This document shows, one piece after another, positions 48,006 to 59,979 of a DNA stretch of 64,000 nucleotides. Source of the DNA: Margaritifera margaritifera (lineage: Eukaryota > Mollusca > Bivalvia > Unionida > Margaritiferidae); contig JAQPZY010001498.1 in NCBI GenBank assembly GCA_029931535.1, forward strand, positions 1,264,501 to 1,328,500, read 5' to 3'. The first letter of the stretch is position 1. The number at the start of each line of letters is the position of its first letter. The position numbers and the translations under genes are program-made. The notes beneath the pieces were generated by a model, which was not told where the DNA came from, ran no database searches, and saw nothing but the letters and a program-made list of their open reading frames with translations.

Positions 48006-48581
48006 AGTGCGCATATTAGTATTACTAACACGCATGCACTTCTGCGGGTCATGAACAGCTGTAAACATTAATTTCCCCTATTTTTCCAATGATTAGCTAT
48101 CGCCTCCGCAACGACTCGCTCTAGAAGGAAGTACTGTTCACTTTTAATCTCGCTTTTGTTCCTTTTTATTTATTTATTTACTTTGTTCCTCCCCTTTCTT
48201 TCCTCCCTATTTTCTCAACTTTCTACAAAACGTTTGACACAATTTAATTAACAATTTCTCCTTTAAACTGCTTTCTCTTTTATTATCCTTGTTTCTCACC
48301 TATTCCCTCGTTGTTCATCCTCTTGCTTCGTGCACACTGGTTAAATGCTAATGTTTAACCAAGGAATTCTTCACTTTGGCTGATCTATAATCTTACATTT
48401 TTGTCATTAGGCTTAATATCGTTCACCATATATTTATATATGTTTACAATTTTGTTATCGTAAAAGTGGAACATCATAAGCCACTGGCTTTCGTTCTAAT
48501 CATTTAATTTCTATACTGTACTTTTTGTAATCACCAATTGCAAATTTAGGAAATAAAATGTGTTTAAACTAAATGGCAAGA

Positions 48582-48694
48582 AGATTTCTTGATAATGTGG
48601 ATTATTCGAAACCTGATGACGAAGAATCCAACAGTGAGGAGGAAACCACTGATAATGAATGCGACGACGTAGTCACTGAAAAAATAGAACAGAG
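48582..48694 (+). CDS. Unidentified exon, right half
   Basis: Continues the frame of the left half after removal of the LINE and one target copy: RFLDNVDYSKPDDEESNSEE, then TTDNECDDVVTEKIEQ, ending at donor CAGAG|GTTAGT in phase 2. It is strongly acidic (Asp/Glu/Ser). A possible next exon at 48852-48900, after GACGTCAG, would continue in frame as SDGEKTRQKEKENTSMK, but its polypyrimidine tract is poor. Function unknown. Confidence 0.5.
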
Positions 48695-48954
48695 GTTAGT
48701 TTAAGGACAGAAGGCGATTTTATCAGAAAGTGTTGCGGTTGCCGAGAAAAGTGTATTGCCAGTCAGACCAAAATGACCGCATCTTAAAAATGAGAGAAAT
48801 GCATAAGGATAAGAAAAAAATTGCACATAATGCATGCATCGTCTGACGTCAGTGACGGAGAAAAGACGCGCCAAAAGGAAAAGGAGAATACTTCGATGAA
48901 GGTACAAATTCGCTTAGTCCAACAATGTAAGACTTCCACCCAGATATTTATGAT

Positions 48955-49112
48955 CAGGGCCGTCGCAAGTTTGCGATGGACGAAACGGCGCCCCGGGCGA
49001 GCGTGGCCTTTTTGCGCCCCCCCCCCCCCCCCTTCGGAAAAAAATACCGCAAACTTCACGAAACGGCGCCCCCCGGACTTCCCCATATCGCCCTCCCCAT
49101 ACGACGGCCCTG
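48955..49112. mobile_element. hAT MITE with perfect 8-bp target duplication
   Basis: CAGGGCCGTCG and CGACGGCCCTG ends with TTTATGAT on both sides (48947-48954 and 49113-49120). 158 bp. It shares GGCGCCCCGGGCGA-type interior and C runs with the element at 47850, indicating related families. The ORFs across it are artefacts of C/G runs. Confidence 0.93.
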
Positions 49113-49659
49113 TTTATGATTGGGGGGGGGGGGGTCTTACTGCCAGTCAAGGTGGCCACTGACGGAATTCAAGAATGCCAGACACTCCTCTGCCAACCCC
49201 CACGCACACACACAAAGATGATCACATTAAGACCAGACGGAATTTTGGTCGCTAAGCATGTGACGTCATTCCGATTAAAACTACATAAAGGAGTCATTAG
49301 AACGCACACATAAATAGGTCCGATATGATCTTTGCATTCTCAGACCAATATAATTGCGATCTTAAATAAATGACGCATATATTAACCAATGACGACAAAC
49401 GATATAACTTTCAATTGTGGTTCTTAAATGCTTGGGGTTTCAAAATAAAAATACCAGACATAAAGGCGTCCGGTGCCGTATCATTACTGGACAGGAGACA
49501 GACCAGTTGAAAACAGGACTGTCTGGTATAAAACCGGACGTCTTGGCACCCTAATGCTAGCACAAACTGTGTTGTGTAGTGTGTTCCCCTGTCGACTGAC
49601 CGCGGAACTAGAGGTCAAATGTTCAAGAATATTTCACACACTTAGCAGCCCATATTGAC

Positions 49660-49975
49660 ACTGTTGAACAGATTCAAGTCAAATTGCTTTAGTCGGACTA
49701 TACTTACTCTGATGTTATTGTGCTGAAACCATTGTTTTAGTCACACTGACCTTGACATTTGGCCCCAGAATCGATAGTCTTCTTCCTTACAACAAGTACA
49801 AGCCATCCACAAAGTTTGGTCCAGGTATGTGATGTAAAATTAATGTTGTGTGGAAACCATTTTTCTCCTTTCAGCCACCGTGACCTTGTCCCCGAAATCA
49901 ACATGCTTCTTCCTTACTCCACATGCAAACTATTTATGAAGTTTGGTAATTGGAAGATGCTGGAGAACACGAGAC
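49660..49975 (+). repeat. Family C units (copy 3)
   Basis: About two units (TGTTATTGTGCTGAAACCAT, CACTGACCTTGACATTTGGC, AAGCCATCCACAAAGTTTGG). No head or tail; it adjoins the inverted-repeat region. Confidence 0.65.
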
Positions 49976-50024
49976 CATCAAATATGTAATGTGGACTTGT
50001 ATATGCAAGATGCTATGTGGACAT

Positions 50025-50965
50025 ATTTATAGTGTGGATAGACTCAGGAAAACATCCTTATGGTGTGGATAGACTCAAGAAAACATCATTATAGTGTGGA
50101 TAGACTCAGGATAACATCCTTATAGTGTGGATAGACTCGGGATAACATCTTTATAGTGTGGATACTCAGGACAGCATCCTTATATTGTGGATAGACTCAG
50201 GATAACATCCTTATAGTGTGGATAGACTCGGGATAACATCCTTATAGTGTGGATAGACTCAGGATATCATCATTATAGTGTGGATAGACTCAGGATAGCA
50301 TCCTTATAGTGTGGAAAGACTCAGGAAAACATCCTTATAGTGTGGATAGACTCGGGATAACATCCTTATAGTGTGGATAGACTCGGGATAACATCCTTAT
50401 AGTGTGGATAGACTCAGGATAGCATCCTTATAGTGTGGATAGACTCAGGATAGCATCATTATAGTGTGGAAAGACTCGGGATAACATCCTTATATTGTGG
50501 ATAGACTCAGGATAACATCCTTATATTGTGGATAGACTCAGGATACCATCCTTATAGTGTGGATAAACTCAGGATACCACCCTTATAGTGCGGATAGACT
50601 CAGGATAGCATCCTTTTAGTGCGGATAGACTCAGGATAGCATCCTTATAGTGCGGATAGACTCAGGATAACATCCTTATAGTGTGGATAGACTCAGGATA
50701 GCATCCTTATAGTGTGGATAGACTCAGGATAGCATCCTTATAGTGTGGATAGACTCAGGATAGCATTCTTATAGTGTGGATAGACTCGGGATAACATCCT
50801 TATAGTGTGGATAGACTCGGGATAGCATCCTTATAGTGTGGATAGACTCAGGATAACATCATTATAGTGTGGATAGACTCAGGATAACATCCTTATAGTG
50901 TGGATAGACTCAGGATAACATCCTTATAGTGTGGATAGACTCAGGATAGCATCCTTATAGTGTGG
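50025..50965. repeat. 31-bp minisatellite, about 30 units
   Basis: The unit contains TTATAGTGTGGATAGACTCA followed by GGATAACATCC, with variants GGGATAAC, GGATAGC and GGATACC. Unit length stays 31 except for occasional short units (e.g. at about 50163). Sequence variants are scattered, not blocked. There are no unique spacers, so it is not a CRISPR array. Confidence 0.95.
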
Positions 50966-52262
50966 ACAGATCCAAATGTATCAGACTATAATGTATTTAT
51001 GTGGACATATATATTATCCTTGAGGTTATAGTGACATTGCTCATGCCGACATGTCTATGTACATAACCATCAAATATGTAATGTGGACTTGTATATACAA
51101 TAGGCTATGTAAAACATATTTATGGTGTGAATTATTGGTATACTGCTTGTATATGTAATGTGGAGTATACATATGGTCATATATATACACATATCCACAC
51201 CTTCAGTGTCCCCATAATCCACACTATAAATATGTCCACACAGCCTCATGTATATGCAAGTCTCAGTAAAATAAAAACAAAATGGGAACCTTGATCTGCC
51301 ACCATCCTGTTACACTTCTCCAGTTCCTGATCACCCCTGGGTTCCAGATCGTGGGTTGTTGGGGGTTTAATCTTGCATCTTACTAGTTGAATTATATGTT
51401 ATCCTATATACTTGCTTCATATGTTGATTAACCATGGCATGTAAGGGTATATGAATATCATGTGAAACTGTGAGTGATATCTGTGCATGTCAATGAGTTG
51501 CTCTTACATCTGACTTGGACAAAGTAAAGGACAAACTTATGCATACCTGCATACTGTGAAACAACCACATTATTTGCACAATTAAAAATTTTGCACAATT
51601 CTTTGACTGCTCTATCATTTTAGATTTAGTGCATACAAAATTTGGTGCAGGTGAGACAGTAAAAATGAAATTTTGCCAGATTACAAAGCAATTCCAGCTT
51701 ATGGATTGATGATGTCTATTTGTTCATCCATCTGGCATCAACCGTTTGGTTAGGATTTGCAATTAGGTCATTTTCTCAAACATTACTACACATGGAGTAA
51801 TTAAACTCGGTACACTGATGCATCATGGGAAGTGCTACATCCATTGACAAGTCCACATTACATATCTTGTAGTCATACACATACTCATGCACACAAGTGC
51901 ATATAAGTATTATATGAACATGCCCACATTAACTTGTACTCATATTGTCTATTCTACGTAAAAGTCCCCATTACATGTTTGATGGTCATATACATACATT
52001 ATGTCCACACAAGTAATATCGCCATAACCTCAAGTATAATATATGTACATGTCCAAATAAATACTTGATCGTCCAATATATTTTGATCTGCCGACACAAT
52101 AAGGGTGTCCACATAAGTCCATGCTTAAATTTATCCACATTATAAATATGTCCACATACCCTTTTGTATATACAAGTCCACATTACATATCTGATTGTCA
52201 CATACATATATACATGTCCACATAAGCAATGTTCCACAACTTCAAGTATAAATATATGTATA

Positions 52263-52423
52263 CATTAAAACCTGCCTTGAAAGACCACTTGCTTTGTGAC
52301 CAGATTTTCAATGCAAGGATTAATTGATTATGTAGTGAAAATGACCTGTCATGAGAGACCACACGTCTTGAGAGACCATGCTTTTTTGCAGAAGGGGTGG
52401 TCTTTCACCTTCAGGTTCTACTG
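52263..52423. mobile_element. TA-flanked pogo/mariner-like MITE
   Basis: Starts CATTAAAACCTGCCTTGAAA and ends TTCAGGTTCTACTG, with AAGACCAC/GTGGTCTT inside the arms, and TA on each side. 161 bp, no ORF, inserted in the inverted-repeat region. A one-ended relative (CAGTAAAACCTGTCTTGAGA) starts at 52590. Confidence 0.7.
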
Positions 52424-52699
52424 TATATCCACATTAAAACATGATGATCTGATGATATACCTGGACCAGCCCATACCATAAATTTGTCCACCAAAAACCA
52501 TGTATATGGATGCATATGAACATGTCCACACAATAATTATGTCCATATAACCTCATACATAAGCCAACATTAATAATCTGATAGTCATACAGTAAAACCT
52601 GTCTTGAGAAACCACCCCTTGTGCCAACAAAAAGTGCTCGCTCAAAACAGGTGACCTTACATTACTGGTATGTGCAGGAGGGACCAGTTTATCGAAATT

Positions 52700-54690
52700 C
52701 AACTGGGTTTAAGATGGAAAAATACCCATAATTACAGTACATATATTTTATTTTTTACTCAATTCTAGTTAAAATATTACATGTATTCATATACAAAATA
52801 ACAATTATATAGCATTAAGAATACATCGATAATAAACATTATCACTGAAGTTCACATATAGATATATGACTTGTCCTGGCTTGATAAAATCAGATTTTAT
52901 AAAAATTCCTTCAGCCTGCAGTGTGCTAGAAAAGTTTACCAAAGAACTTCCTTGATGAAGAAATATTTTAAATATGGAAAGATTTTGTTCAAGAGTTTCA
53001 GATCTTTCTTTCCAAATAAATAAATAATTGTATGTAAGTTGCATGAAATAAAACAAAAGCTTATGAAAAACTGAAGTGAAAAATTTAGCTACAGGCATAT
53101 CACAGAAAGTATTAATCATGGTTGGGGCAATATTATGAATTATTGTAAATCACATGATATGGTGTCACCCAATGAAATAAACATCTCAAACAGGAATAAA
53201 GTAATCAAATTTTTTGACATGACAAAATAACTCAGATATTTTGTTTTCCTAGTTCACCGGGCAAGTAGATTTTAATGATAAATAAAAATGCTAGTTAAGT
53301 GGAATTTCAAATTGACAACTGAAATTTTACATGCTACTCAAGATTTACACATCTGAAATATATTCACATGGTTAAAAAAAAAAATTTCAGTTAGAAAATT
53401 ATAAATTTATAAATGTATTCCTCTTGACACGTACGACAAGCTTAATTCCTAACAGACATATTGAGTCAACCCTGAGATACATAGTACAAAATCACTCCTA
53501 GCATGCTGGATACAAGTGGTTTTCTATGGTTGGGTAAGGTTATTCATGGTTGAGAAAACAAATACAACTGTCTTAGTAGATGAACATTTTTGGCTTTGGA
53601 ATACTCCATGGGCATACAGTACACGAAGTGTATTGATCATTTTCCATTCATATCAAGGAAGGATCCAGGACTGAAAGTGAAAGTTACATCTGGTGAGAGA
53701 AGTACAGCTGAGACAAGAAATTTTACAAGCATAGTTCACTGAACTACACTCAACAGCAACCTCCACCAGCACGAGTGGAATATGGCCAATGCACTTTGTA
53801 TGTACTGTACACATTATGTTTCTCAAACCATCATCATAAAAACTCCCTGGTTTAGGCTCTAAAACCAGAGGTAAATGTGAGAAAAACAGAAAAAATACCA
53901 AAAGTTTATAAATAATTTCCTTATACTAGTATATTGTCTACAGTTTGGAAAGAAATCTTCTGGAAATGAAAGCAAAATGTCTTCCTGAAGGCTGTTCCAC
54001 AAATATCACATGTATATACAAATTGTAAACATGGATAACTATGGCAGTATATTTTCCCTAAAGTATCAGATCTTAGCAATGAAAAAAAATTAACTTGCTG
54101 AGCAAAAAATAGTACTGTGACATGAATGCTGAACTGAAATGAACAGTTTATTTTATTCCATCAAGTTTTCAACTTATCACAATACTATTTTATTGATGTG
54201 AACACCAAACTACAGCTAAAAACAAAATGAAAAACACTGAAAAGATACCAATGTCTGGACATGTTTAATGTTTTATGTATTGTTTAATAATACAGTTTAT
54301 TTAATCAACTGATTCCAACCTTGTTAAACCTTTTCCTCATTAAACTTAACTTGGGTGAAAAAGTGACTAAACCTGTGACACACAGGGAGATATACAAAAT
54401 TATACATCAATAACGATGCTGGAAAAAATGAGGAAAAATACAAACTATGCCTCTGCAAATATCTACAGTAATAATAACCTTTTAAACCACATTTTTATAA
54501 ATACAATTGAAAATGTTCCTAAAAATGAAAAATTTTGAGGCATCGGTTTTTTAATACTGTAAAGTTAACAAAATTGAGATAATTTGATTAATATTTCAAG
54601 GCATAATTTAGTATAAATAACAAAATTCACAATCATTTTAATAAAATAGATACATATTTATCAAGAGTTGTCAGAGAGTGAAGCAAGCTC
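52700..54690. other. Intergenic AT-rich sequence, nothing recognised
   Basis: Short ORFs only (longest about 104 codons on the minus strand at 52805-53119), none with recognisable features. Confidence 0.4.
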
Positions 54691-55350
54691 ACCTGTACAC
54701 TGATGTTTGTTTGATGCATGCGATAAGCAAGTCACTGTGACTTGCTTGCCTTGAGGGAGGGGCATAATAATGCAAGGAACATTCGGACAAAGTTCCATGT
54801 AGATATCATTCCAACACTCAGAGATTTGCCAGGAGGAAAATACATTTACTCTGGGTTAACTATAAATAATAAAATCATCAGTTTAAGAAAAATAGGTCAC
54901 AGTGACAAATTTTAATCTGAGGGTTCTGAATTATGTAAGCAATATCCTCACAAAGTTCCATAAACACAGCATACCTACAGCTGGAGATCAGCCAGCAAGA
55001 CAAAAGTTCTACACAGTGGAAAATGTGTAAATAACAAAATCATTAAGCGTAAGAAATATATGTCACTATGACCTATATTTCCCTGGGGTGGTTCAGATTG
55101 AACAAACTGACTATTATCCATGTAGATACCATGCCTACGGCTAGAGATTTGCCAGAAGGACAAAACTTCAGTTAACTGGGACTAGGTTGTAAACAAGGTC
55201 AATAGCGTATGAAAAGTAGGTCATTGTGACCAGCTTTCACCTGGGGTGGTTTAGAATGGATGCAAGGAAAACCCTGGCCAAGTTCCATGAACACAGCATA
55301 CCTACAGCTGGAGATCAGTCAATAAGACCAAACTTTTACACTGGTGGTAG
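54690..55350. repeat. Family E, ~150-bp diverged repeat
   Basis: Units carry TAGGTCA-TGTGACCA, CTGGGGTGGTTTAGA, AGTTCCATGAACACAGCATA, CTACAGCTGGAGATCAG and ACAAAACTTC-type blocks, at least four times. No coding content. Confidence 0.55.
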
Positions 55351-56145
55351 CCTGTAATCTTCTTTAACTTCTCCCCTCTTTAAATTTAAATAGAATCATG
55401 AAAATTTCAGCACCATCTCATTGTACATTTACACACATAACGAATTCCAGTAATATTAAGACTTTAAGACTGATTTTTGGTTTTTGAGTTTTGAGGTGGA
55501 GTACTGCTTTTTATATGCAGGAGCCTCAGTTTTCTGATTGGACTTTCATTTTCAAAATCCTACAGTGAGCTAAGAGTCTATAATGTTAATGGTCCATTCA
55601 GTATGTCTAAAAAATTAATTTTAGTGCTATGTTGACGGTTTTGGGAAAAATATTATAGATGGTGTCATTTTGTTTTACTTACTGTCAATATTCCAATGAA
55701 TATATTTAATGCATCTTTATCTTTATTAACAAAGTATACCATGCTACATGTATATTGCTCTTGTTTAGATCACATACAACAACCTAAATATTATTTAGTT
55801 ACCAACCAGTAATTCGCTAAACTTTCATGTCACTTAATATGTCAAAATCAGCGATTTGCTAAAATTTAATGATGCAACAATATTGTGATTTACATCAGTG
55901 AACATTCACCTGCAGAAGGAAGTCAGATGGACATAAAAGCCAGATTCTGCAGGTCCCATGGGTGACATTATAGGCAGGTTTGACTATATACAGGAAATAA
56001 TAAACATAGATTGGGTTTTATTTTTTATATAAATCAAAATGATTTGCCACTACTTTTCAAAAACATTTTAAAAAAAGATATAAGTACAGATCATTCATTT
56101 TTAATATCTATTCCATAGAAAAATTAAAGTGATAACAATACAGCC
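55351..56145. other. Intergenic AT-rich sequence, nothing recognised
   Basis: No coding segment or clear repeat seen. Confidence 0.4.
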
Positions 56146-56149
56146 TGAT

Positions 56150-56458
56150 GTAATGTGCCCTGTATACTACATATCATTAATGTAATGTACAGTGTATACT
56201 ACACATCAGTAATGTAATGTACACTGTATACTACATATCAGTAATGTAATGTACACTGTATACTACATATCAGTAATGTAATGTACACTGAATACTACAT
56301 ATCAGTGATGTAATGTACACTGTATGCTACATATCAGTAATGTAATGTACACTGTATACTACATATCAGTAATGTAATGTACACTGTATACTACATATCA
56401 GTAATGTAATGTACACTGTATACTACATATCAGTAATGTAATGTACACTGTATATTAC
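56150..56458. repeat. 32-bp minisatellite, about 9-10 units
   Basis: Unit has TACTACATATCAGTAATGTA followed by ATGTACACTGTA. Units are highly similar with single-base variants, so expansion was recent. No spacers. Confidence 0.93.
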
Positions 56459-56459
56459 A

Positions 56460-57590
56460 GATCATAAAAATGCATAGGTATGCAAAGTTTACTAAAAATT
56501 CCAATTTTCAAAACTCAGTGAAGGGTCCAACAGGCATAATTGAGAATTTAAACTAAATTTATAGACTGAAATTGCTAATTTGAATTTTTCACAAATCTGT
56601 ACAGAAAGAGTGGGAACAAGTGTCTGGATCAGTGGAATTTCAATGTAATACTTAATGATTAAAACAAAAATGATGTCAGCTTTAAAACTGTCAGACCATG
56701 ACACTCTTTTCAAAGTAAATTTATATGGCAAAGAAAACAAAAAGAAGACAAAACTTATTGACACTATTACAGCTAATATTATACATTTTCAGGGTCTGAC
56801 AAATCCTGTGCCTGGAGCTCTGGGGTTACCAGAATACTGGGTCTGGGCAACTATATATTAAAGTCTGGTAGTCCAGTGGGCTACCATATGATATTATGAA
56901 TCATACAAAAGTTTTTTAAAACATAGCTATACAAATATTTTAGCAAAGATTATAATTGTTAATGACACATAACGTAAAGGATAGTCTAAAGTTATGTTTC
57001 ATATTCAAATATCTCTGTCAAGTACTTTTTGAAGAAGTAATTTAAAGACTGTTTGTTTCTTTTTTAAGTAACAGTGGCCATATTTCATGGAGAATTGACA
57101 CCATTTGTACAAATTGTCCAGTGGATTTTGAGAACAAGTTTAACATATCAAATATTGACGGATGATGATCAACACATGCCAGATGTAAGGCCATGCCATA
57201 ATCTCACTTGGCCCTATGATCAGGCAAATTAAAAATAGAAAATAAAAAGCACCGGACATGGCAAGTCAAGGGTAAATTAAACAAAAATGATAATGTTAAA
57301 AACAGAATGCATTGCAAAAGAAAATAAGTTTGACAGTCACACCACTTAAGCCAGGAAAGAAATCAGTTTTTTTTAAAAAAACTTATTAGACCAGAGATTC
57401 TGGGTAGATACACATTGTTTACTTTTAAATGCATGTGTTGAACTCACAACCTAACATCTGTGTTGTCTGTAATATATTTGGTTATTTCACAATTATAAAA
57501 CATAATAATATGCTTAATATTTGACAAGAATCATTAACCAACAGCAGCACATCTGGAGTAGCCAACAATATACAGAAATGTATGGAAAAA
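56460..57590. other. Intergenic AT-rich sequence with a family B-like tail
   Basis: At 57150-57240 a segment (GGATGATGATCAACACATGC, AAGGCCATGCCATAATCTCA, ending AGGCAAATTAAAAAT) resembles the tails of family B elements without a satellite core. The rest is unrecognised. Confidence 0.4.
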
Positions 57591-58275
57591 ATACAAAAAT
57601 TACTTGAGCATGATAATTAGGTCATAGTGCCCTACTTTTGGTATGGCCAATTGACTCTCCTTGAAATGCATCCATATATATAGGGTTAAAGATATCATAG
57701 ACATATCAAATGAACTGCTGAAAATACAAAGTCACCCAAGACTAAACATCAGGTCAAAATGACCTAATTTTGGTATAGCTAAGTAACTCCCTTGAGAGTT
57801 TACAGGTGTAGGTAAAATTGGATCCAATATGTTGATGGTGTAACTGATAGCTGAAAATACAAAATTCACTCAAGCATGTAAAATAGGTCACAGTGACAGT
57901 TTTGCTATGGTCAAGTTTATCTCCCAGAGATGCATCCACATTCCAATTAAAATAAGTGTAGGTGAAATAGGTGTACTGAACAAACTGAAAATAACAAAAG
58001 TAACTCGTGTGTAATTAGGTCAAAATGACCTAGTTTTGGTATGGTTGAGTTATTCTTCTCGCATCCACATCCCAATTGTTTTAAGTCTGGGTGAAATAGG
58101 GTTAAAAATATTGATGACATCACAAACAAGCAGCTGAAAATATAACAGTTACTTAGGTATATAATTTGTGTCACATTGGCCTACTTTTGGTATGGTTGAA
58201 TTACACTCCTTGAGCTGTGTCTGCATATCAATCTTTATGAGTGTAGGTGTAATAGGATCCATGATATTAATGGTA
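57590..58275. repeat. Family D, ~140-150-bp tandem repeat
   Basis: Four or five units with TAGGTCACAGTGACCTA-like and CTTTTGGTATGGTTGAGTTA, CTCCTTGAGATGCATCCACA, and GGTGAAATAGG..ATTGATG blocks. A TATATCCCCTCCAAATTTCA segment follows and may be the tail. No coding content. Confidence 0.6.
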
Positions 58276-58769
58276 TAATGAACAAACAAACAAGCAAGCA
58301 AATGAATATACAGAAGAATGTACTATACATAAACAAACTGGAAAAATTATATATCCCCTCCAAATTTCATTGGCAAGGGGATAGAAATCAGAAAATTAAA
58401 CCTTTCAATAAAAGTATATCATTGCAAACTGAAAGTAAACACCCTAAGCAATGTAACCGATCTACACTTGACACTTGAATGAATGAATGAAGAACAAGAG
58501 GACTGTCTGTCTGATCATTCAGGTGTCCTCATGGTTATTCAAATAAACTTGTTCATCCTGTTCTGTTTTAGGAATACAAACAAACTTGTTCCCGATGCCT
58601 TTTTCTGTTTTAGGAACACAAACCAGTTTCCAGTGCTTTTTTGTTCTGTGTTGGGAACGCAAAATTCTTCCCAATGTTTTGTTCTGTTTTAGGAACACAA
58701 ACAAAATAACAAAAATGAGCAGTATGTTGACAGATAAACTGCAACTATAATAATAATAATAATAATAAT

Positions 58770-59710
58770 AACAAGAGTCCCTCAAAGGGACTGATGCTCT
58801 ACTTGCTGAAAAGAATTTCCAGGAATTCACGATAAGGCCATTTCTTACTTTTAACTGTTAAGTGTTCAAACCATCTCTGATATTCTGCAGCGATAACATG
58901 ATTTTCAAATTAGCTGCTGTGGTGGACATCTTGGATTTCACCTTGCACCATTTTCATTTAGGATCAACAAGACATCATAACAATTCTGGTGGGAACTCCC
59001 ATGTTGATATGACTTTCCATTTTGGAGGAGTAACAATAACAAGATTTTTAAGATGGGTGCCATGGTGGCCATATTGGACATCAGATTGGCACTATTTTCA
59101 TTTAGGACCAACTAGTCATCATAGGAAGTCATCTGGTGAAAACCCCATGTCAAAATAACTTTCCATTCAGGAGGAGTAGGTATAACAAGATTTTCAAGGT
59201 GGCCACTGTGGCAGCCATATTTGGACATCAAATTGGCACCATTTTCATTTAGGACCAACTAGACATCATAAGAAGTTTTTTTGCGAAAAGCCCATGTTTA
59301 TATGACCATCCATTCAGGATGAGTAACTATAATAAGTTTTTCAAGATGACCACTGTGGTGGACATATTGGACATCACCATCAGCACCATTTTCATTTAGG
59401 ACCAACTGGACATTATAAGAAATCTTCTGGTGAAAACCCCATGCTGATATGACCATCAATTCAGGAGGAGTAGTTATAACAAGATTTTCAAGATGGCCAT
59501 TGTAGTGGTCATATTGGATGTCCAAGCTGCACCATTTTTATTCAGGACCAACTGGACCATGGGATGAATGTGTATGTAAAGTTTCATAGCAATCCTCCAA
59601 GCAGTTTAGGATGAGTAGCAATAACAAACTTGTGCTAACTGACGGACAATGGATGACAGACAACAGACCATCCCACAAGTACTTATGGTCTATGACTAGT
59701 AGAGTTAATA
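58770..59710 (+). mobile_element. Family A satellite-cored element, copy 6
   Basis: The head AAGAGTCCCTCAAAGGGACT contains a short palindrome. Then come about five ~146-bp units and the tail (GGGATGAATGTGTATGTAAA, AACTTGTGCTAACTGACGGA). It ends ATGGTCTATGACTAGTAGAG, a degenerate form of the hairpin at 28407. Head, core and tail are all present, making this with copy 5 the best template for the element. Confidence 0.72.
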
Positions 59711-59979
59711 ATAATAATAAAAACAACAACAACAATAACCACCATCATCAAATGACAAAATATGTATATTCCTCTAGTTTATTACAGATAAAAACAATTG
59801 TACTCAACATCTTCGACTGAATTCATGTGAAGTTAGTACCTCCAAACTGAAGCTTAAAAATTGACTTAAAGCTGCAATATCTGTATATTTCTGTTCTTAT
59901 ATTTCTTGCTGAATTCACTGAATCTCTTTGAATTCCATAAATAGAGCCTTTCACAAACTTACAGAAATTTTTAATAGGA

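Larger units (their letters stand above)
47185..48570 (+). mobile_element. 5'-truncated LINE inserted in an exon
   Basis: A 1386-bp insertion flanked by an 11-bp perfect target duplication, AAATGGCAAGA (47174-47184 and 48571-48581). It starts inside the reverse-transcriptase C-terminal region and ends with a 3' UTR containing AATAAA shortly before the junction. A hAT MITE (47850-48005) is nested in its 3' UTR just after the coding end. 5' truncation is typical of target-primed reverse transcription. Confidence 0.85.
49970..52600. repeat. Large inverted repeat region with internal minisatellite
   Basis: The left side reads ATCAAATATGTAATGTGGAC and CTATGTGGACATATTTATAG (49977-50035, 51069-51125). 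The right side carries the reverse complement repeatedly, e.g. AAGTCCACATTACATATC (about 51850 and 52165) and ATAAATATGTCCACATACCC (about 52145). The two orientations meet near 51180. The 31-bp minisatellite lies in the left arm and shares TATAGTGTGGA with it, so it probably grew from the arm sequence. A foldback transposon is one explanation. No terminal duplication was found. Confidence 0.6.

Noticed and set aside
48821..49162. Overlapping ORFs on both strands with Pro- or Gly-rich runs
   Set aside because: They arise from the poly-C/G interior of a hAT MITE with clear target duplications.
50025..50965. CRISPR-like regular repeat array
   Set aside because: Units are contiguous with no unique spacers and the context is eukaryotic; it is a minisatellite.
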